Origin: Sphingobacteriales bacterium
GTDB lineage: Bacteria > Bacteroidota > Bacteroidia > Sphingobacteriales > Sphingobacteriaceae
DNA: 64,000 nt
Assembly (NCBI GenBank): GCA_014763615.1
Contig: JACXVB010000004.1
Location: forward strand, 62,001-126,000
Direction: 5' to 3'
Under the pieces are notes generated by a model that did no database searches, was not told the origin of the DNA, and was given only the letters and a program-made list of their open reading frames with translations. The translations under genes and the position numbers were made by a program. Positions 40,735-49,370 of this stretch are shown one piece after another. Position 1 is the stretch's first letter. Every line of letters begins with the position of its first letter.

Positions 40735-40760
40735 AAGCCTCAGCGATTGAGGCTTTTTTT
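40735..40760 (+). terminator. Terminator after the first tRNA-Lys
   Basis: AAGCCTCA pairs with TGAGGCTT around GCGAT, followed by T residues. It lies 8 bp after the tRNA and before the second copy. Confidence 0.8.
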
Positions 40761-40779
40761 ATCTCTTAATGAAAACAAT

Positions 40780-40855
40780 GATTCCGTAGCTCAGCTGGTA
40801 GAGCATTACACTTTTAATGTAGTGGTCCTGGGTTCGAATCCCAGCGGGATCACCA
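40780..40855 (+). tRNA. tRNA-Lys (TTT), copy 2, identical to copy 1
   Basis: All 76 nt are identical to the first copy, including the encoded CCA. It has no visible promoter of its own and follows a terminator, so its expression is uncertain. Its 3' end meets a second terminator and then the serine recombinase gene on the other strand. Confidence 0.95.
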
Positions 40856-42365
40856 TATGGGACAAGTCAAAATTCAAACGACTTGTCCCATTTTTTTTGG
40901 GCTTTAATTCCCTATCTATCAAGGATATAATGTTGATGATTTCGTTCAATCTTTTGGTTCGATGTTGACAACCGTCGAATACGATATTTTCAGGGAACAT
41001 CGAACCAACAATCTTCCTTTTAAGTTCTACCGAGCCTTCGTTATACAAGGTGTCAAGTTGAGCAATATTGCTAAAAGCCTTATCCCATAATGGTTCTATA
41101 GTGATTTGAAAACTTACAGCAGCTTTCAATTTTGCTTCCAGACGATTGATCTTCTCCTCACATTCAGATTTGATTGCCCGATAATCATCACCTTCTATAT
41201 CGCCACATAAAAGCAGTTCTCTTGCCTTTACAATGCGGCTATTCACTTCCTGCAATTGCAGCTTCAAATCTTTCTGTTCGTCTTTCTCTCCACGCTCTTT
41301 TGATTTGTACGTTGATGTGATTACGTCTTTGCATGTTTCAAGTCTTGAAAGAGGCAATACATATTTCCTGATTTCCTCAACCATTTTGTCGTTTGCCTCT
41401 TTTGCCTTGTAACGAACTCCACAAGCAGAACTGCAATGATAATAATGGTAGTATTGCGTTCTTCCCTTTGATGCGCTGCCAGTTAGCATCCTTCCGCATT
41501 TTGGACAGATCAGGAAGCCCCTCAATGGAATATTATCATCTGCCGTAACCTTTGTTCCTAAAATTCGCTTGCGTCCATCCAATACATCCTGAACATCATA
41601 ATATAGAGTTTCAGAAATTAACGGCTCATGCTGCCCTTTTACCAACATGCTTTCTTCTTCCTTGTACTTTGGTATAAATATTAATCCGCAGTAGATCGGA
41701 TTTCTTATGGCAACCCAAAAGTTATTCTTACTGCATTTCAAGCCTTTTTCTTTCGCTTTTTTCCATACCTGTTCGGTGTTAAGCTGACTACGGGAAAGTT
41801 CCTCAAACGCCCATTTCATTATATCCCCCTGCATATCCTTCGGAGCTATATATTTCTTTCCATTCTCAGTAACCTTATTTGCATAGCCTATGGGAGCAGT
41901 TCCCATCCAACGCCCTTCTTTTTTAGCACGGCGCATACCATGAAATACATTTAATGCCCTACGGTCATTCTCTACTTCAGGTGCTGCGAGGTAGAACGCC
42001 AGCATCATTTTATTTTCTGGAATGGACAGGTCAAGCGGTTGTTCAACTGCCTGCGGCTCGATGCCCAAACGCCGAAGGGTGCTGATCATCTGGTAAGCAT
42101 CCCCTGCATTACGGCTGAACCTATCCCATTTGGTAAACAGGATAAGGTCTGTATGTCCCTTGTGCTTACGCAGGTCGCCTATTAATCCAGTCCAAGCCGG
42201 TCGTTTGAACGTCTTTGCTGAGTGATCTTCCAGTATCACTTTCCTGACCCGGATATTGTTTATTTCGCAGTATTTCCGCAAACGTTCCTCCTGGTCACGT
42301 TGCGAATAGCCCTTATCGGCCTGTTCGTCCGTACTTACCCGTACATAAAGGTCTGCTATTTTCAT
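40806..42365 (-). CDS. Large serine recombinase 1 (integrase of the conjugative element)
   Basis: From the ATG 42365 it is 519 residues. The N-terminal resolvase domain has LYVRVSTDEQADKGYSQRDQ (catalytic Ser 11) and TKWDRFSRNAGDAYQMI. Then come the Recombinase domain and a zinc ribbon (CPKCGRML...CSSACG). A coiled coil (RIVKARELLLCGDIEGDDYR) follows. These enzymes insert and excise mobile elements without host ligase. Its last ~30 residues run through the tRNA terminator and into the antisense of tRNA-Lys copy 2. An upstream in-frame start would add 50 unlikely residues. Confidence 0.93.
   Translation of the reverse strand: MKIADLYVRVSTDEQADKGYSQRDQEERLRKYCEINNIRVRKVILEDHSAKTFKRPAWTGLIGDLRKHKGHTDLILFTKWDRFSRNAGDAYQMISTLRRLGIEPQAVEQPLDLSIPENKMMLAFYLAAPEVENDRRALNVFHGMRRAKKEGRWMGTAPIGYANKVTENGKKYIAPKDMQGDIMKWAFEELSRSQLNTEQVWKKAKEKGLKCSKNNFWVAIRNPIYCGLIFIPKYKEEESMLVKGQHEPLISETLYYDVQDVLDGRKRILGTKVTADDNIPLRGFLICPKCGRMLTGSASKGRTQYYHYYHCSSACGVRYKAKEANDKMVEEIRKYVLPLSRLETCKDVITSTYKSKERGEKDEQKDLKLQLQEVNSRIVKARELLLCGDIEGDDYRAIKSECEEKINRLEAKLKAAVSFQITIEPLWDKAFSNIAQLDTLYNEGSVELKRKIVGSMFPENIVFDGCQHRTKRLNEIINIISLIDRELKPKKNGTSRLNFDLSHMVIPLGFEPRTTTLKV
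40857..40898 (+). terminator. Terminator after the second tRNA-Lys
   Basis: ATGGGACAAGTC pairs perfectly with GACTTGTCCCAT, followed by eight T residues. The hairpin also lies inside the recombinase's 3' coding end on the other strand. Confidence 0.9.
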
Positions 42366-42534
42366 ACTATAAAAATTAAGTGTGGTACAATGTAAAGGTA
42401 CAAAAGAAAAAGCACATCGAACAGCATTTAATAGAATTAACACGGCAAATTTTACTAAATTTGCTACATCTTTGTTTAATAGACAGGCAACGACACGGTT
42501 TAATAGGAGGCACATCTTTCAACAAATTTAAAAT

Positions 42535-44097
42535 ATGGCAACACCACGCGAACGGTTAGTAGAATCCCTGAAGTTTCTGAAAGAATTGCAGGATAATGGG
42601 GTTGTCGGTATTCATACCGACGAAATGCCTAATCGGAAATATAGGGAGATATTACTTAAAAACGGCTTTATCCGGGAAGTAACTAAAGGATGGTATATCC
42701 CTACTGACCCTGCGGAAAAAGCAGGAGAAACAACTTCCTGGTATAGCTCTTATTGGGATTTTGTTGCCAAATTCCTGAAATACAAATTTGGAGAAGAATG
42801 GTGTTTGTCACCAGACCAATCCCTTCTTATCCATGCAGGAAACAGTGCTGTACCGCAACAGCTAATGTTACGTTCGCCACAGGGCAACAATAACCCTACA
42901 CCCTTGCCGCATAATACTTCTTTGTTCAATTTAAAGGCAAATGTCCCGCCTGCGGATCAAACCATCATTGCAAATGGGATTAGAATTTACAATCTGCCGG
43001 CTGCATTGGTTTATAGCTCTCCAAGTATTTATACAAGAAATGCCATTGATGCCCGCACAGCCCTCGCATTGATAAGAGATGCTTCGGAAGTATTGCCTAT
43101 CCTACTGGAGAATGGGCATACAACCTTTGCAGGCAGGTTAGCAGGTGCTTTCAGAAATATAAACAGAGACAAGATAGCCGATCAGATTGTTGACACCTTT
43201 AAACAAGCCGATTACGATATACGTGAAGAAGATCCTTTTGAAACCAAACTAAGCCTTAGTTTGTCGTCCCGTGAACGTTCTCCCTACGCCAACCGTATCA
43301 GGCTCATGTGGGAGCAGATGCGTGAGATTGTTATTGCCAGCTTTCCTAAAGCACCAGGCATACCGGATGATCTGCAAGCCTACTTAAAGGATGTTGACGA
43401 CATTTACGTTACGGACGCTTACCATTCACTCTCTATAGAGCGGTATCGTGTAACCCCAGAACTGATCGAAAGGGTAAGCAGTGGCCAGTGGAACAGCAAG
43501 GAGAACGAAGAAGACCTGAAACAAAGGGATGCTATGGCAGCCAGAGGTTACTACCAAGCCTTCCTGCAGGTGAAAGACACCATCACAGCTATACTGAAAG
43601 GGGCAAATGCAGGAACTCAAGTTGATAAGGATCATTCAAAATGGTACAGACAATTATTTGACCCAAGTGTAGCCGCAGGACTTTTAAAAGCCGCAGACCT
43701 TGCAGGATATCGAAACCATCAAGTGTACATTGGCAACTCTAAGCATGTCCCTTTGAATGTAGATGCTATGAGAGATGCTATGCCTGTACTTTTTGAGTTA
43801 TTGGAGGAAGAACCTGAACCATCGGTGAGAGCAGTATTAGGACACTTTATCTTCGTTTTTATCCATCCATATATGGACGGTAATGGAAGGATAGGACGTT
43901 TTATGATGAATGCTATGCTGGCTTCGGGAGGTTACCCGTGGACAATAATACCAGTTGAAAGAAGGGATGAGTATATGCAGGCTTTGGAGCAGGCAAGCGC
44001 AGGACAAGACATTACTTCGTTTGCTTCTTTTCTCGGTTATTTGGTCAACGAGCGGTTACATGGAAAGATTGTGGCAAAGTTGCCTGACGCTAAATAG
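42535..44097 (+). CDS. Fic/DOC-family protein with N-terminal winged-helix-like domain
   Basis: The 520-residue protein has the full Fic core HPYMDGNGRIGRFMMN near the C-terminus (His catalytic), which transfers AMP or a related group to target proteins. DAYHSLSIERYRVTPELIER upstream resembles the class II inhibitory helix (S/T-xxx-E). The first ~60 residues (LKFLKELQDNGVVGIHTDEM, LLKNGFIREVTKGWYI) look like the AbiEi-type winged helix. It lies between two paralogous serine recombinases, opposite to both. A TAAATTTG -7-like box is at 42456-42463. The target is unknown; self-regulated effector or defence roles are possible. Confidence 0.87.
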   Translation: MATPRERLVESLKFLKELQDNGVVGIHTDEMPNRKYREILLKNGFIREVTKGWYIPTDPAEKAGETTSWYSSYWDFVAKFLKYKFGEEWCLSPDQSLLIHAGNSAVPQQLMLRSPQGNNNPTPLPHNTSLFNLKANVPPADQTIIANGIRIYNLPAALVYSSPSIYTRNAIDARTALALIRDASEVLPILLENGHTTFAGRLAGAFRNINRDKIADQIVDTFKQADYDIREEDPFETKLSLSLSSRERSPYANRIRLMWEQMREIVIASFPKAPGIPDDLQAYLKDVDDIYVTDAYHSLSIERYRVTPELIERVSSGQWNSKENEEDLKQRDAMAARGYYQAFLQVKDTITAILKGANAGTQVDKDHSKWYRQLFDPSVAAGLLKAADLAGYRNHQVYIGNSKHVPLNVDAMRDAMPVLFELLEEEPEPSVRAVLGHFIFVFIHPYMDGNGRIGRFMMNAMLASGGYPWTIIPVERRDEYMQALEQASAGQDITSFASFLGYLVNERLHGKIVAKLPDAK

Positions 44098-44102
44098 TAA
44101 AA

Positions 44103-45662
44103 CTATATTCTGTTTCGCAATACAGTTACGGCATGTTTGCGGTTGAGATGAACACTTTCAGACCGATAGGTTTGGTTGCTATTTGCAACAGCTTCCGGTG
44201 GACATTTTCTGCGGTTGGTCAGCAAATTGATCGCTGCGCTCACCCTGGTGCGATGGAGCTTTACACCATCATATATTAGGTTATCAGGGAACATTGTACT
44301 TACAATTTTCCTTTTCTGTATAACAGTTCCGTTTTGAAATAAAATATCTAAATGAGAGACTTTGGAAATCGGAAGATCCCAAAGCAGTTCCATACTGTCT
44401 GAAAAGGAATTAGAGGCTTTCAGCTTTGCTTCAATATCAGCAATTCTTTCGCTGGCCTCTGTCTTAATAGTACGATAGTCTTCCCCTTCAATTTCCTCAC
44501 GAAGTAAAAGTTCACGAGCTTTTGAGAGCCGGTGCTTTATCTGATCCAGTTGAGACATCATGCGCTTCTGATCTGTTTTTTCAACACGGCTTACATCCAT
44601 ATAAGTAGCCGTAATAATTTCCCTGAACAGTTTAAGCTGCGGTATATTACGCACTTCATCTCCGATTGATTCTATCATTAAATTGTTTGCTTCATCGGCT
44701 TTGTAACGTACACCACATTCAGAACTGCAATGGTAGTAGTGATAATATTTCTTCCTGCCTTTTGACCCACTGCCTGTTAAAAACCTGCCGCAGTTTGGGC
44801 AAATCAGATAACCCCTTAAAGGAATATCGTCCTGCGCAACTACCTTTTTACTTACCGCCTTTCTCTTTCTTCCGTCCAGCACGTCTTGTACATCAAAAAA
44901 CAGTGAAGCCGTTATAATTGGTTCATGCTGTCCGGGCACAAGCTGACTTTGTTCATCTTTATGTTGCGGGACGAAAATCAACCCGCAATAAATTGGGTTT
45001 CTTATCGCTACCCAAAAATTATTTTTGCTGCATTTCAAACCTTTCTCACGGACTTGCTTCCAGACTTGTTCAGTGTTCAGCTTATTGCGAAAGATTTCTT
45101 CAAAAGCCCATTTCATGATCTTAGCGTCCTCACCTTTCGGCGCTATATATTTCTTGCCATCTTCTGTAGTTCTGTTCACATAGCCAACCGGAGCTGTACC
45201 CATCCAGCGACCTTCTTTTTTTGCACGCCGCATACCATTAAACACATTTAATGCCCTGCGGTCATTCTCTACTTCCGGTGCTGCGAGATAAAACGCGAGC
45301 ATCATTTTGTTTTCAGGAATGGACATATCCAATGGCTGCTCCACTGCCTGCGGTTCTACACCAAGATGCCGTAACAAACTTATCATTTGATAGGCATCTC
45401 CGGCATTACGGCTAAATCTATCCCATTTTGTAAAAAGAATTAGGTCAGAATGACCTCTTTGTTTTCGCAGATCAACCAACAGGCTTTGCCATGCTGGCCG
45501 TTTGAAAGTCTTTGCCGAATGATCTTCAAAAATAACCTTGCGTATTTGGATGTTATTGATGTCGCAGTACCTTCGCAGCCTTTCTTCTTGGTCACGTTGT
45601 GAGTAACCTTTATCTGCCTGTTCATCCGTACTCACCCTGATATAAAGGTCTGCAATTTTCAT
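44103..45662 (-). CDS. Large serine recombinase 2 (paralog)
   Basis: The 519-residue protein matches recombinase 1 along most of its length: the start LYIRVSTDEQADKGYSQRDQ, EDHSAKTFKRPAW, TKWDRFSRNAGDAYQMI, and a zinc ribbon CPNCGRFL...CSSECG. The C-terminal ends differ. Catalytic Ser is intact, so it is not an obvious pseudogene. It ends 5 bp from the Fic gene's stop (converging). Two active paralogs in one element suggest either joint control or remnants of two elements. Confidence 0.92.
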   Translation of the reverse strand: MKIADLYIRVSTDEQADKGYSQRDQEERLRRYCDINNIQIRKVIFEDHSAKTFKRPAWQSLLVDLRKQRGHSDLILFTKWDRFSRNAGDAYQMISLLRHLGVEPQAVEQPLDMSIPENKMMLAFYLAAPEVENDRRALNVFNGMRRAKKEGRWMGTAPVGYVNRTTEDGKKYIAPKGEDAKIMKWAFEEIFRNKLNTEQVWKQVREKGLKCSKNNFWVAIRNPIYCGLIFVPQHKDEQSQLVPGQHEPIITASLFFDVQDVLDGRKRKAVSKKVVAQDDIPLRGYLICPNCGRFLTGSGSKGRKKYYHYYHCSSECGVRYKADEANNLMIESIGDEVRNIPQLKLFREIITATYMDVSRVEKTDQKRMMSQLDQIKHRLSKARELLLREEIEGEDYRTIKTEASERIADIEAKLKASNSFSDSMELLWDLPISKVSHLDILFQNGTVIQKRKIVSTMFPDNLIYDGVKLHRTRVSAAINLLTNRRKCPPEAVANSNQTYRSESVHLNRKHAVTVLRNRI

Positions 45663-45667
45663 AGCTG

Positions 45668-45859
45668 CTATTTATTGTCATTTGTTATGGTCGAGGCATT
45701 GCATTGCCTACTTACAAACTGCTCAACGACGATATTTGCCATACTGTACAAGAAGTCGAGTATAATCTGAGCTTCTTCCATATTGACATAAATACCGTCT
45801 TTCTGAAGTAGTTCTATCGCCTTATCAGGAGTTATTCTTATCAACACGTCATCTTCCAT
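45668..45859 (-). CDS. Small hypothetical protein upstream of recombinase 2
   Basis: The 63-residue acidic protein starts at the ATG 45859, preceded by an unusually clear Shine-Dalgarno stretch (GGGAGGTG), rare in this genome. It has EDDVLIRITPDKAIELLQKD and NMEEAQIILDFLYSMANIVV. It lies 5 bp before recombinase 2. Such small genes often sit beside Bacteroidota element recombinases; function unknown. Confidence 0.7.
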   Translation of the reverse strand: MEDDVLIRITPDKAIELLQKDGIYVNMEEAQIILDFLYSMANIVVEQFVSRQCNASTITNDNK

Positions 45860-45924
45860 TTCACACCTCCCTTTTAGATAACTGAAGCCAGTCACGGGCT
45901 CAGATTATTATTAAACTCTAAGTT

Positions 45925-46218
45925 TCAATCGCTTCTTTCAGCAAAGTAAATTTTGCTGCCTTTTGTACGATTAAATGAAGGTTCATACCTGATGTAACCA
46001 TAACTGCTTAATTCTTTCACGCATTTATGATAGGTTATAGCCGATGATAATTTCGCAATGCTCATAATCTCATGACTGAAAACTTGTATCGGATTATTGA
46101 AGCCTTTTTGCGTACGGTATTGTAACAGAGCTGCATATACTCCAATATGGGTAATGCTGATGCGTGGATCAGTTCCTATGGCTTCAAAAAAATCCGATAA
46201 GTAACTTAACCTGTCCAT
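45925..46218 (-). CDS. Winged-helix regulator or replication-type protein of the element
   Basis: The 97-residue protein is one winged helix: FSHEIMSIAKLSSAITYHKC followed by VKELSSYGYIRYEPSF, with a beta wing. Proteins of this kind are common in Bacteroidota conjugative elements near the accessory-tra junction. It may regulate the genes around it. It is 13 bp from the next gene upstream. Confidence 0.65.
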   Translation of the reverse strand: MDRLSYLSDFFEAIGTDPRISITHIGVYAALLQYRTQKGFNNPIQVFSHEIMSIAKLSSAITYHKCVKELSSYGYIRYEPSFNRTKGSKIYFAERSD

Positions 46219-46231
46219 TACCCCTATCTTT

Positions 46232-47284
46232 TTAACCTACTTTGATACCGTTCTTTTTAGAATGTTGCTGCTGTTGCTGCTCATTCACCTTGTGAGTTAC
46301 TTTCATAGCATCTATTGTCTTATTACCTAATGCCGTATGTAGGGTTATCTTTCTGGAATGCTCATCATAAATATTGACTGATTTAAACTGTGGATTTGCT
46401 TCAATGTAAAAGCGTTGTTCATTGCCATCCTTTATAAAACTCACAGAAATTTTTTCGCCATTCTTTAAAGCCTCTTTCAGCTTTTCCGTTTCGGTTGTAT
46501 TCGTTAACTCTTTCAAAGGAAGCTGTTGTAGTACTTTATCAAGATCATATCCGTAATCGGAATGAAATTGCTTGACACGAAAATTGCCATGCTGGTCCTT
46601 ATCGTTAAGGTCGAGCTGTAACCAGGTTCCGCCGTTCTGAATACACCGGCCAGACAATAGGTTATAGGCTTCCGAAGTATTAAGATTATGCTCGTGGCGC
46701 ATACTAAAGTATTGCTGGCGTTTTTCATCCGGTTTTGCTTCATTATACAAAGCCGTTTTATACCCTTCAAAATGGTATTGCCCGGATTGGTCTTTTACAA
46801 ATGATAGCTGGTGATCAATTCTTTCCTTATCGTTCAGGTAATAGGAAACCGGAATGGAAAACTGTTGTTGTCCCTGCCTTAGCTGTTCATCAATTTTTGC
46901 CGAAAGGTCAGGAAAGCCAGTGCGCTGCACCTGTTGGTGCAGTGCCTGGCTGTTTTGTTCTGTCTTCCTGTTATCCTGCCTAATGACAATTTGTTCCTTT
47001 ACGGGTGCTACCAATAACCGCCGCAACATCCTTATTAACAGGTTAGGGTAAAGCTGCTTCTCAATGCGGCTGCGTTCCTGCCGCAACATCCTAAGCGCAA
47101 AAAGTTCGTCCAGATCCTGCGTACCTTTGTACTTTGCCGCTATACGGTCGTAATAATCCAGCTTTTCTTTTAGCAATGCTCTGTTCGATGAAAGGTTAAA
47201 GGAGAACAGTTTGCTAAACCGTTCTTCCCTTGACCGCCATTGATTCAATTCCGCTTCCACTCTGTTCACTAGGCTGTTATTCAT
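46232..47284 (-). CDS. Conserved element protein, paralog 1 (DUF3945-like)
   Basis: The 350-residue protein has a helical N-terminal half (LDELFALRMLRQERSRIEKQ) and a C-terminal half with TSEAYNLLSGRCIQ, WLQLDLNDKDQHGNFRVKQF, HSDYGYDLDKVLQQLP and RFYIEANPQFKSVNIYD. The last half is shared with the protein at 48146-49303. These are widespread in Bacteroidota conjugative elements and plasmids and have no established function. It ends in a Gln/Lys-rich tail. Confidence 0.75.
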   Translation of the reverse strand: MNNSLVNRVEAELNQWRSREERFSKLFSFNLSSNRALLKEKLDYYDRIAAKYKGTQDLDELFALRMLRQERSRIEKQLYPNLLIRMLRRLLVAPVKEQIVIRQDNRKTEQNSQALHQQVQRTGFPDLSAKIDEQLRQGQQQFSIPVSYYLNDKERIDHQLSFVKDQSGQYHFEGYKTALYNEAKPDEKRQQYFSMRHEHNLNTSEAYNLLSGRCIQNGGTWLQLDLNDKDQHGNFRVKQFHSDYGYDLDKVLQQLPLKELTNTTETEKLKEALKNGEKISVSFIKDGNEQRFYIEANPQFKSVNIYDEHSRKITLHTALGNKTIDAMKVTHKVNEQQQQQHSKKNGIKVG

Positions 47285-47309
47285 AACCTGATCTTTAAAG
47301 GGTACACAA

Positions 47310-48059
47310 TTAAGGCATACTGTAAGTCACCAGATCATAAGCATAGGTGCTGCAATCGGCAGCATACTCCACATTGCCGCTCACAATAGCACCGCCTATA
47401 TCACTTGTTACCGCAGCTATCCATTTCACGATATTCTTAAACTTAAAAGCTGCCACCAGAACCGGAGGAGGGAGCGTGTTTATCCAATAATAAATGGAGT
47501 AACGTGCCACCGATGCGGCTTTAAGTGCAATACCACGTCCTTCAGGAGTAAGCATGTCATTCTGCATTATCCTGTGCTCATAGTCGATAATAGTGGCTTT
47601 AATGACCGGATAAGGACTTTCGTTGTCTGACAGTCGCTTTATCAATTGCACCAGCGAATCCAGGGCAGCCTTTACTGGTTCTTCATAAGGACAATTCGCA
47701 ATAAGGTTTTCAATGCTTTCATTACTTTGCCGTACCGTCTGCTCCACTGTAATAAACAGAGATGCAGGTGGTTCGGGACGTTGGTTCTCCCTGCAAAAGC
47801 GGAGGATACATTGTGTTGATGCTTTTACATCCGGCTCATTGTTAGGCTGTTTGCATTCCTTCACATACGCAACGATCTCGTTATGCCAGTAACCTATGCT
47901 GTCATAGGCGTTGTTGGGATTATCTGGCATAACTGCGCCTGAACCTGATCGTAGCAGCACCGTTTTATTTTCTTCCTCGGTTACTGTTGCATTATTATTC
48001 TTCTTACATGCTGAAATACCGATGATGAATACTAACAGCATTATTATTTGACTTTTCAT
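47310..48059 (-). CDS. Lipoprotein of the conjugative element
   Basis: The 249-residue protein has a lipoprotein signal (IIMLLVFIIGISACKKNNN, lipidated Cys at 18) and a largely helical body with paired cysteines (CKQPNNEP...CILRFCREN...NCPYEE). It lies between the two DUF3945-like paralogs. It may protect against surface exclusion or phage, or be cargo; no recognised domain. Confidence 0.75.
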   Translation of the reverse strand: MKSQIIMLLVFIIGISACKKNNNATVTEEENKTVLLRSGSGAVMPDNPNNAYDSIGYWHNEIVAYVKECKQPNNEPDVKASTQCILRFCRENQRPEPPASLFITVEQTVRQSNESIENLIANCPYEEPVKAALDSLVQLIKRLSDNESPYPVIKATIIDYEHRIMQNDMLTPEGRGIALKAASVARYSIYYWINTLPPPVLVAAFKFKNIVKWIAAVTSDIGGAIVSGNVEYAADCSTYAYDLVTYSMP

Positions 48060-48145
48060 TTGACTTTGCTTTTTTGTTATAAATAGTTTCCCTTTTCACA
48101 CATCCAACATCACGGCTACTTATGGTAAGCTGGTCTGTTTAATCT

Positions 48146-49303
48146 TTAGCTGATGCTTTGCCTTTTCTTCTTTTTGTTAGATGCCTTCGGCATCTCAGGG
48201 CCATCATCTTCAGCAGGTGTCTGCTTTTCCTTTTTACCATCTTGTTTAACTGACTGGCCTTCCCCTTCAGATTGTTGTTCTTTTTTTGATTGCCGGTTAT
48301 CCACCCTTTGCATACTGCTATCATAAATGTTGATTGTCTTGAATTGAGGGTTTGCTTCTACGTATTGCTTATGGTCTGCACCGTTGATCTGAAACGTTGC
48401 AGATTGCAGGTTGCCCTTTTTGAGAGAATCCATCAGGTTAGCCTTGTATTCTTCATTACTCAGTTCCCTGATTGGATGCTTAGACAAGACAGCCTCCAGA
48501 TCGTAGCCATAGTTCTGGTGGTAATGCTTCAGCTTGAAATTCCCGTTATCGTCACTTTGTTTAAAGTCCATCTGCACCCAGGCATTATACACTTGTCCTT
48601 CCTTGTTGGTGAGATCCTTGTTGACCGACCTGCCTTCCATCAGGTTATAGGCTTCTTTCAGGGTAATGTTGTTGCCTTTATTGATATAGAAGGTTTGATC
48701 CATTGTTTCAGCAGTGTTCTCCTTTTGTATATTCACCTGATAGGAATTAAAGAAGTACATATCGCTTTGCTTGGATTGGCTGAAATTCAATGTTGCGTTT
48801 ACTGTATCGTTGCCGTACTTGGTTTCGTAGGCTAACTTAAATTCCGGGTTCCCTTCCCGAATTTTTTGCTTCAGGTCATTTTCCAACCCTTCACCAAACC
48901 CCGTGTACTTTACTTGGTCACGCAGGTATTCAAAATTTTTCTGATTCATGACTTCTGAATTTTGATTGTTATTTAATTGTTCTCTTTCTAATCTTTCATA
49001 TCGAACAGCAACCATCAGAGAAACGTCAATGATGCCATCCCTTTCAATCAGTAGCTTATTATCCTCCGCAGCTTCCTGCATTGCCCTGTACGCCGAGCGT
49101 ATTGACAAGAAGTTGTAAAAGTCTATGTCGGTTGACATTTCGTAACAGAACTCCCTGGCATCATATTCCGTAAAGAATGTGTATAGTTCTTCTTTACTGA
49201 CAGGTAAACCATCATTGAGAAACGCTACAAATTCTTCCCCTTCCCAACGTTTGTTTGTTAGGTGTTCAAGGATATGCTGATAGTCGTTTTTCCTGATTTT
49301 CAT
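48146..49303 (-). CDS. Conserved element protein, paralog 2 (DUF3945-like)
   Basis: The 385-residue protein shares with the 46232-47284 product LKEAYNLMEGRSVNK, WVQMDFKQSDDNGNFKLKHY, HQNYGYDLEAVLSKHP and QYVEANPQFKTINIYDS. The rest differs: its N-terminal part has EHLTNKRWEGEEFVAFLNDG. It ends with a long Lys/Glu/Gln-rich tail. Function unknown. The two copies, one lipoprotein apart, point to an old duplication inside the element. Confidence 0.75.
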   Translation of the reverse strand: MKIRKNDYQHILEHLTNKRWEGEEFVAFLNDGLPVSKEELYTFFTEYDAREFCYEMSTDIDFYNFLSIRSAYRAMQEAAEDNKLLIERDGIIDVSLMVAVRYERLEREQLNNNQNSEVMNQKNFEYLRDQVKYTGFGEGLENDLKQKIREGNPEFKLAYETKYGNDTVNATLNFSQSKQSDMYFFNSYQVNIQKENTAETMDQTFYINKGNNITLKEAYNLMEGRSVNKDLTNKEGQVYNAWVQMDFKQSDDNGNFKLKHYHQNYGYDLEAVLSKHPIRELSNEEYKANLMDSLKKGNLQSATFQINGADHKQYVEANPQFKTINIYDSSMQRVDNRQSKKEQQSEGEGQSVKQDGKKEKQTPAEDDGPEMPKASNKKKKRQSIS

Positions 49304-49370
49304 AATTCAGATTTTAGCGGGAATAAATGCTGATTGAGAATATGAGGCAATGATTGGCTTTATTCCAACG

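Noticed and set aside
40651-40855. The two tRNA-Lys genes as proven attL/attR
   Set aside because: They lie on the same side of the element; tandem host tRNA duplication explains them equally well. The other end is outside the window.
40693-40968. Plus-strand reading frame of 91 aa through the tRNAs
   Set aside because: It is translation of two tRNA genes and terminators, not a gene.
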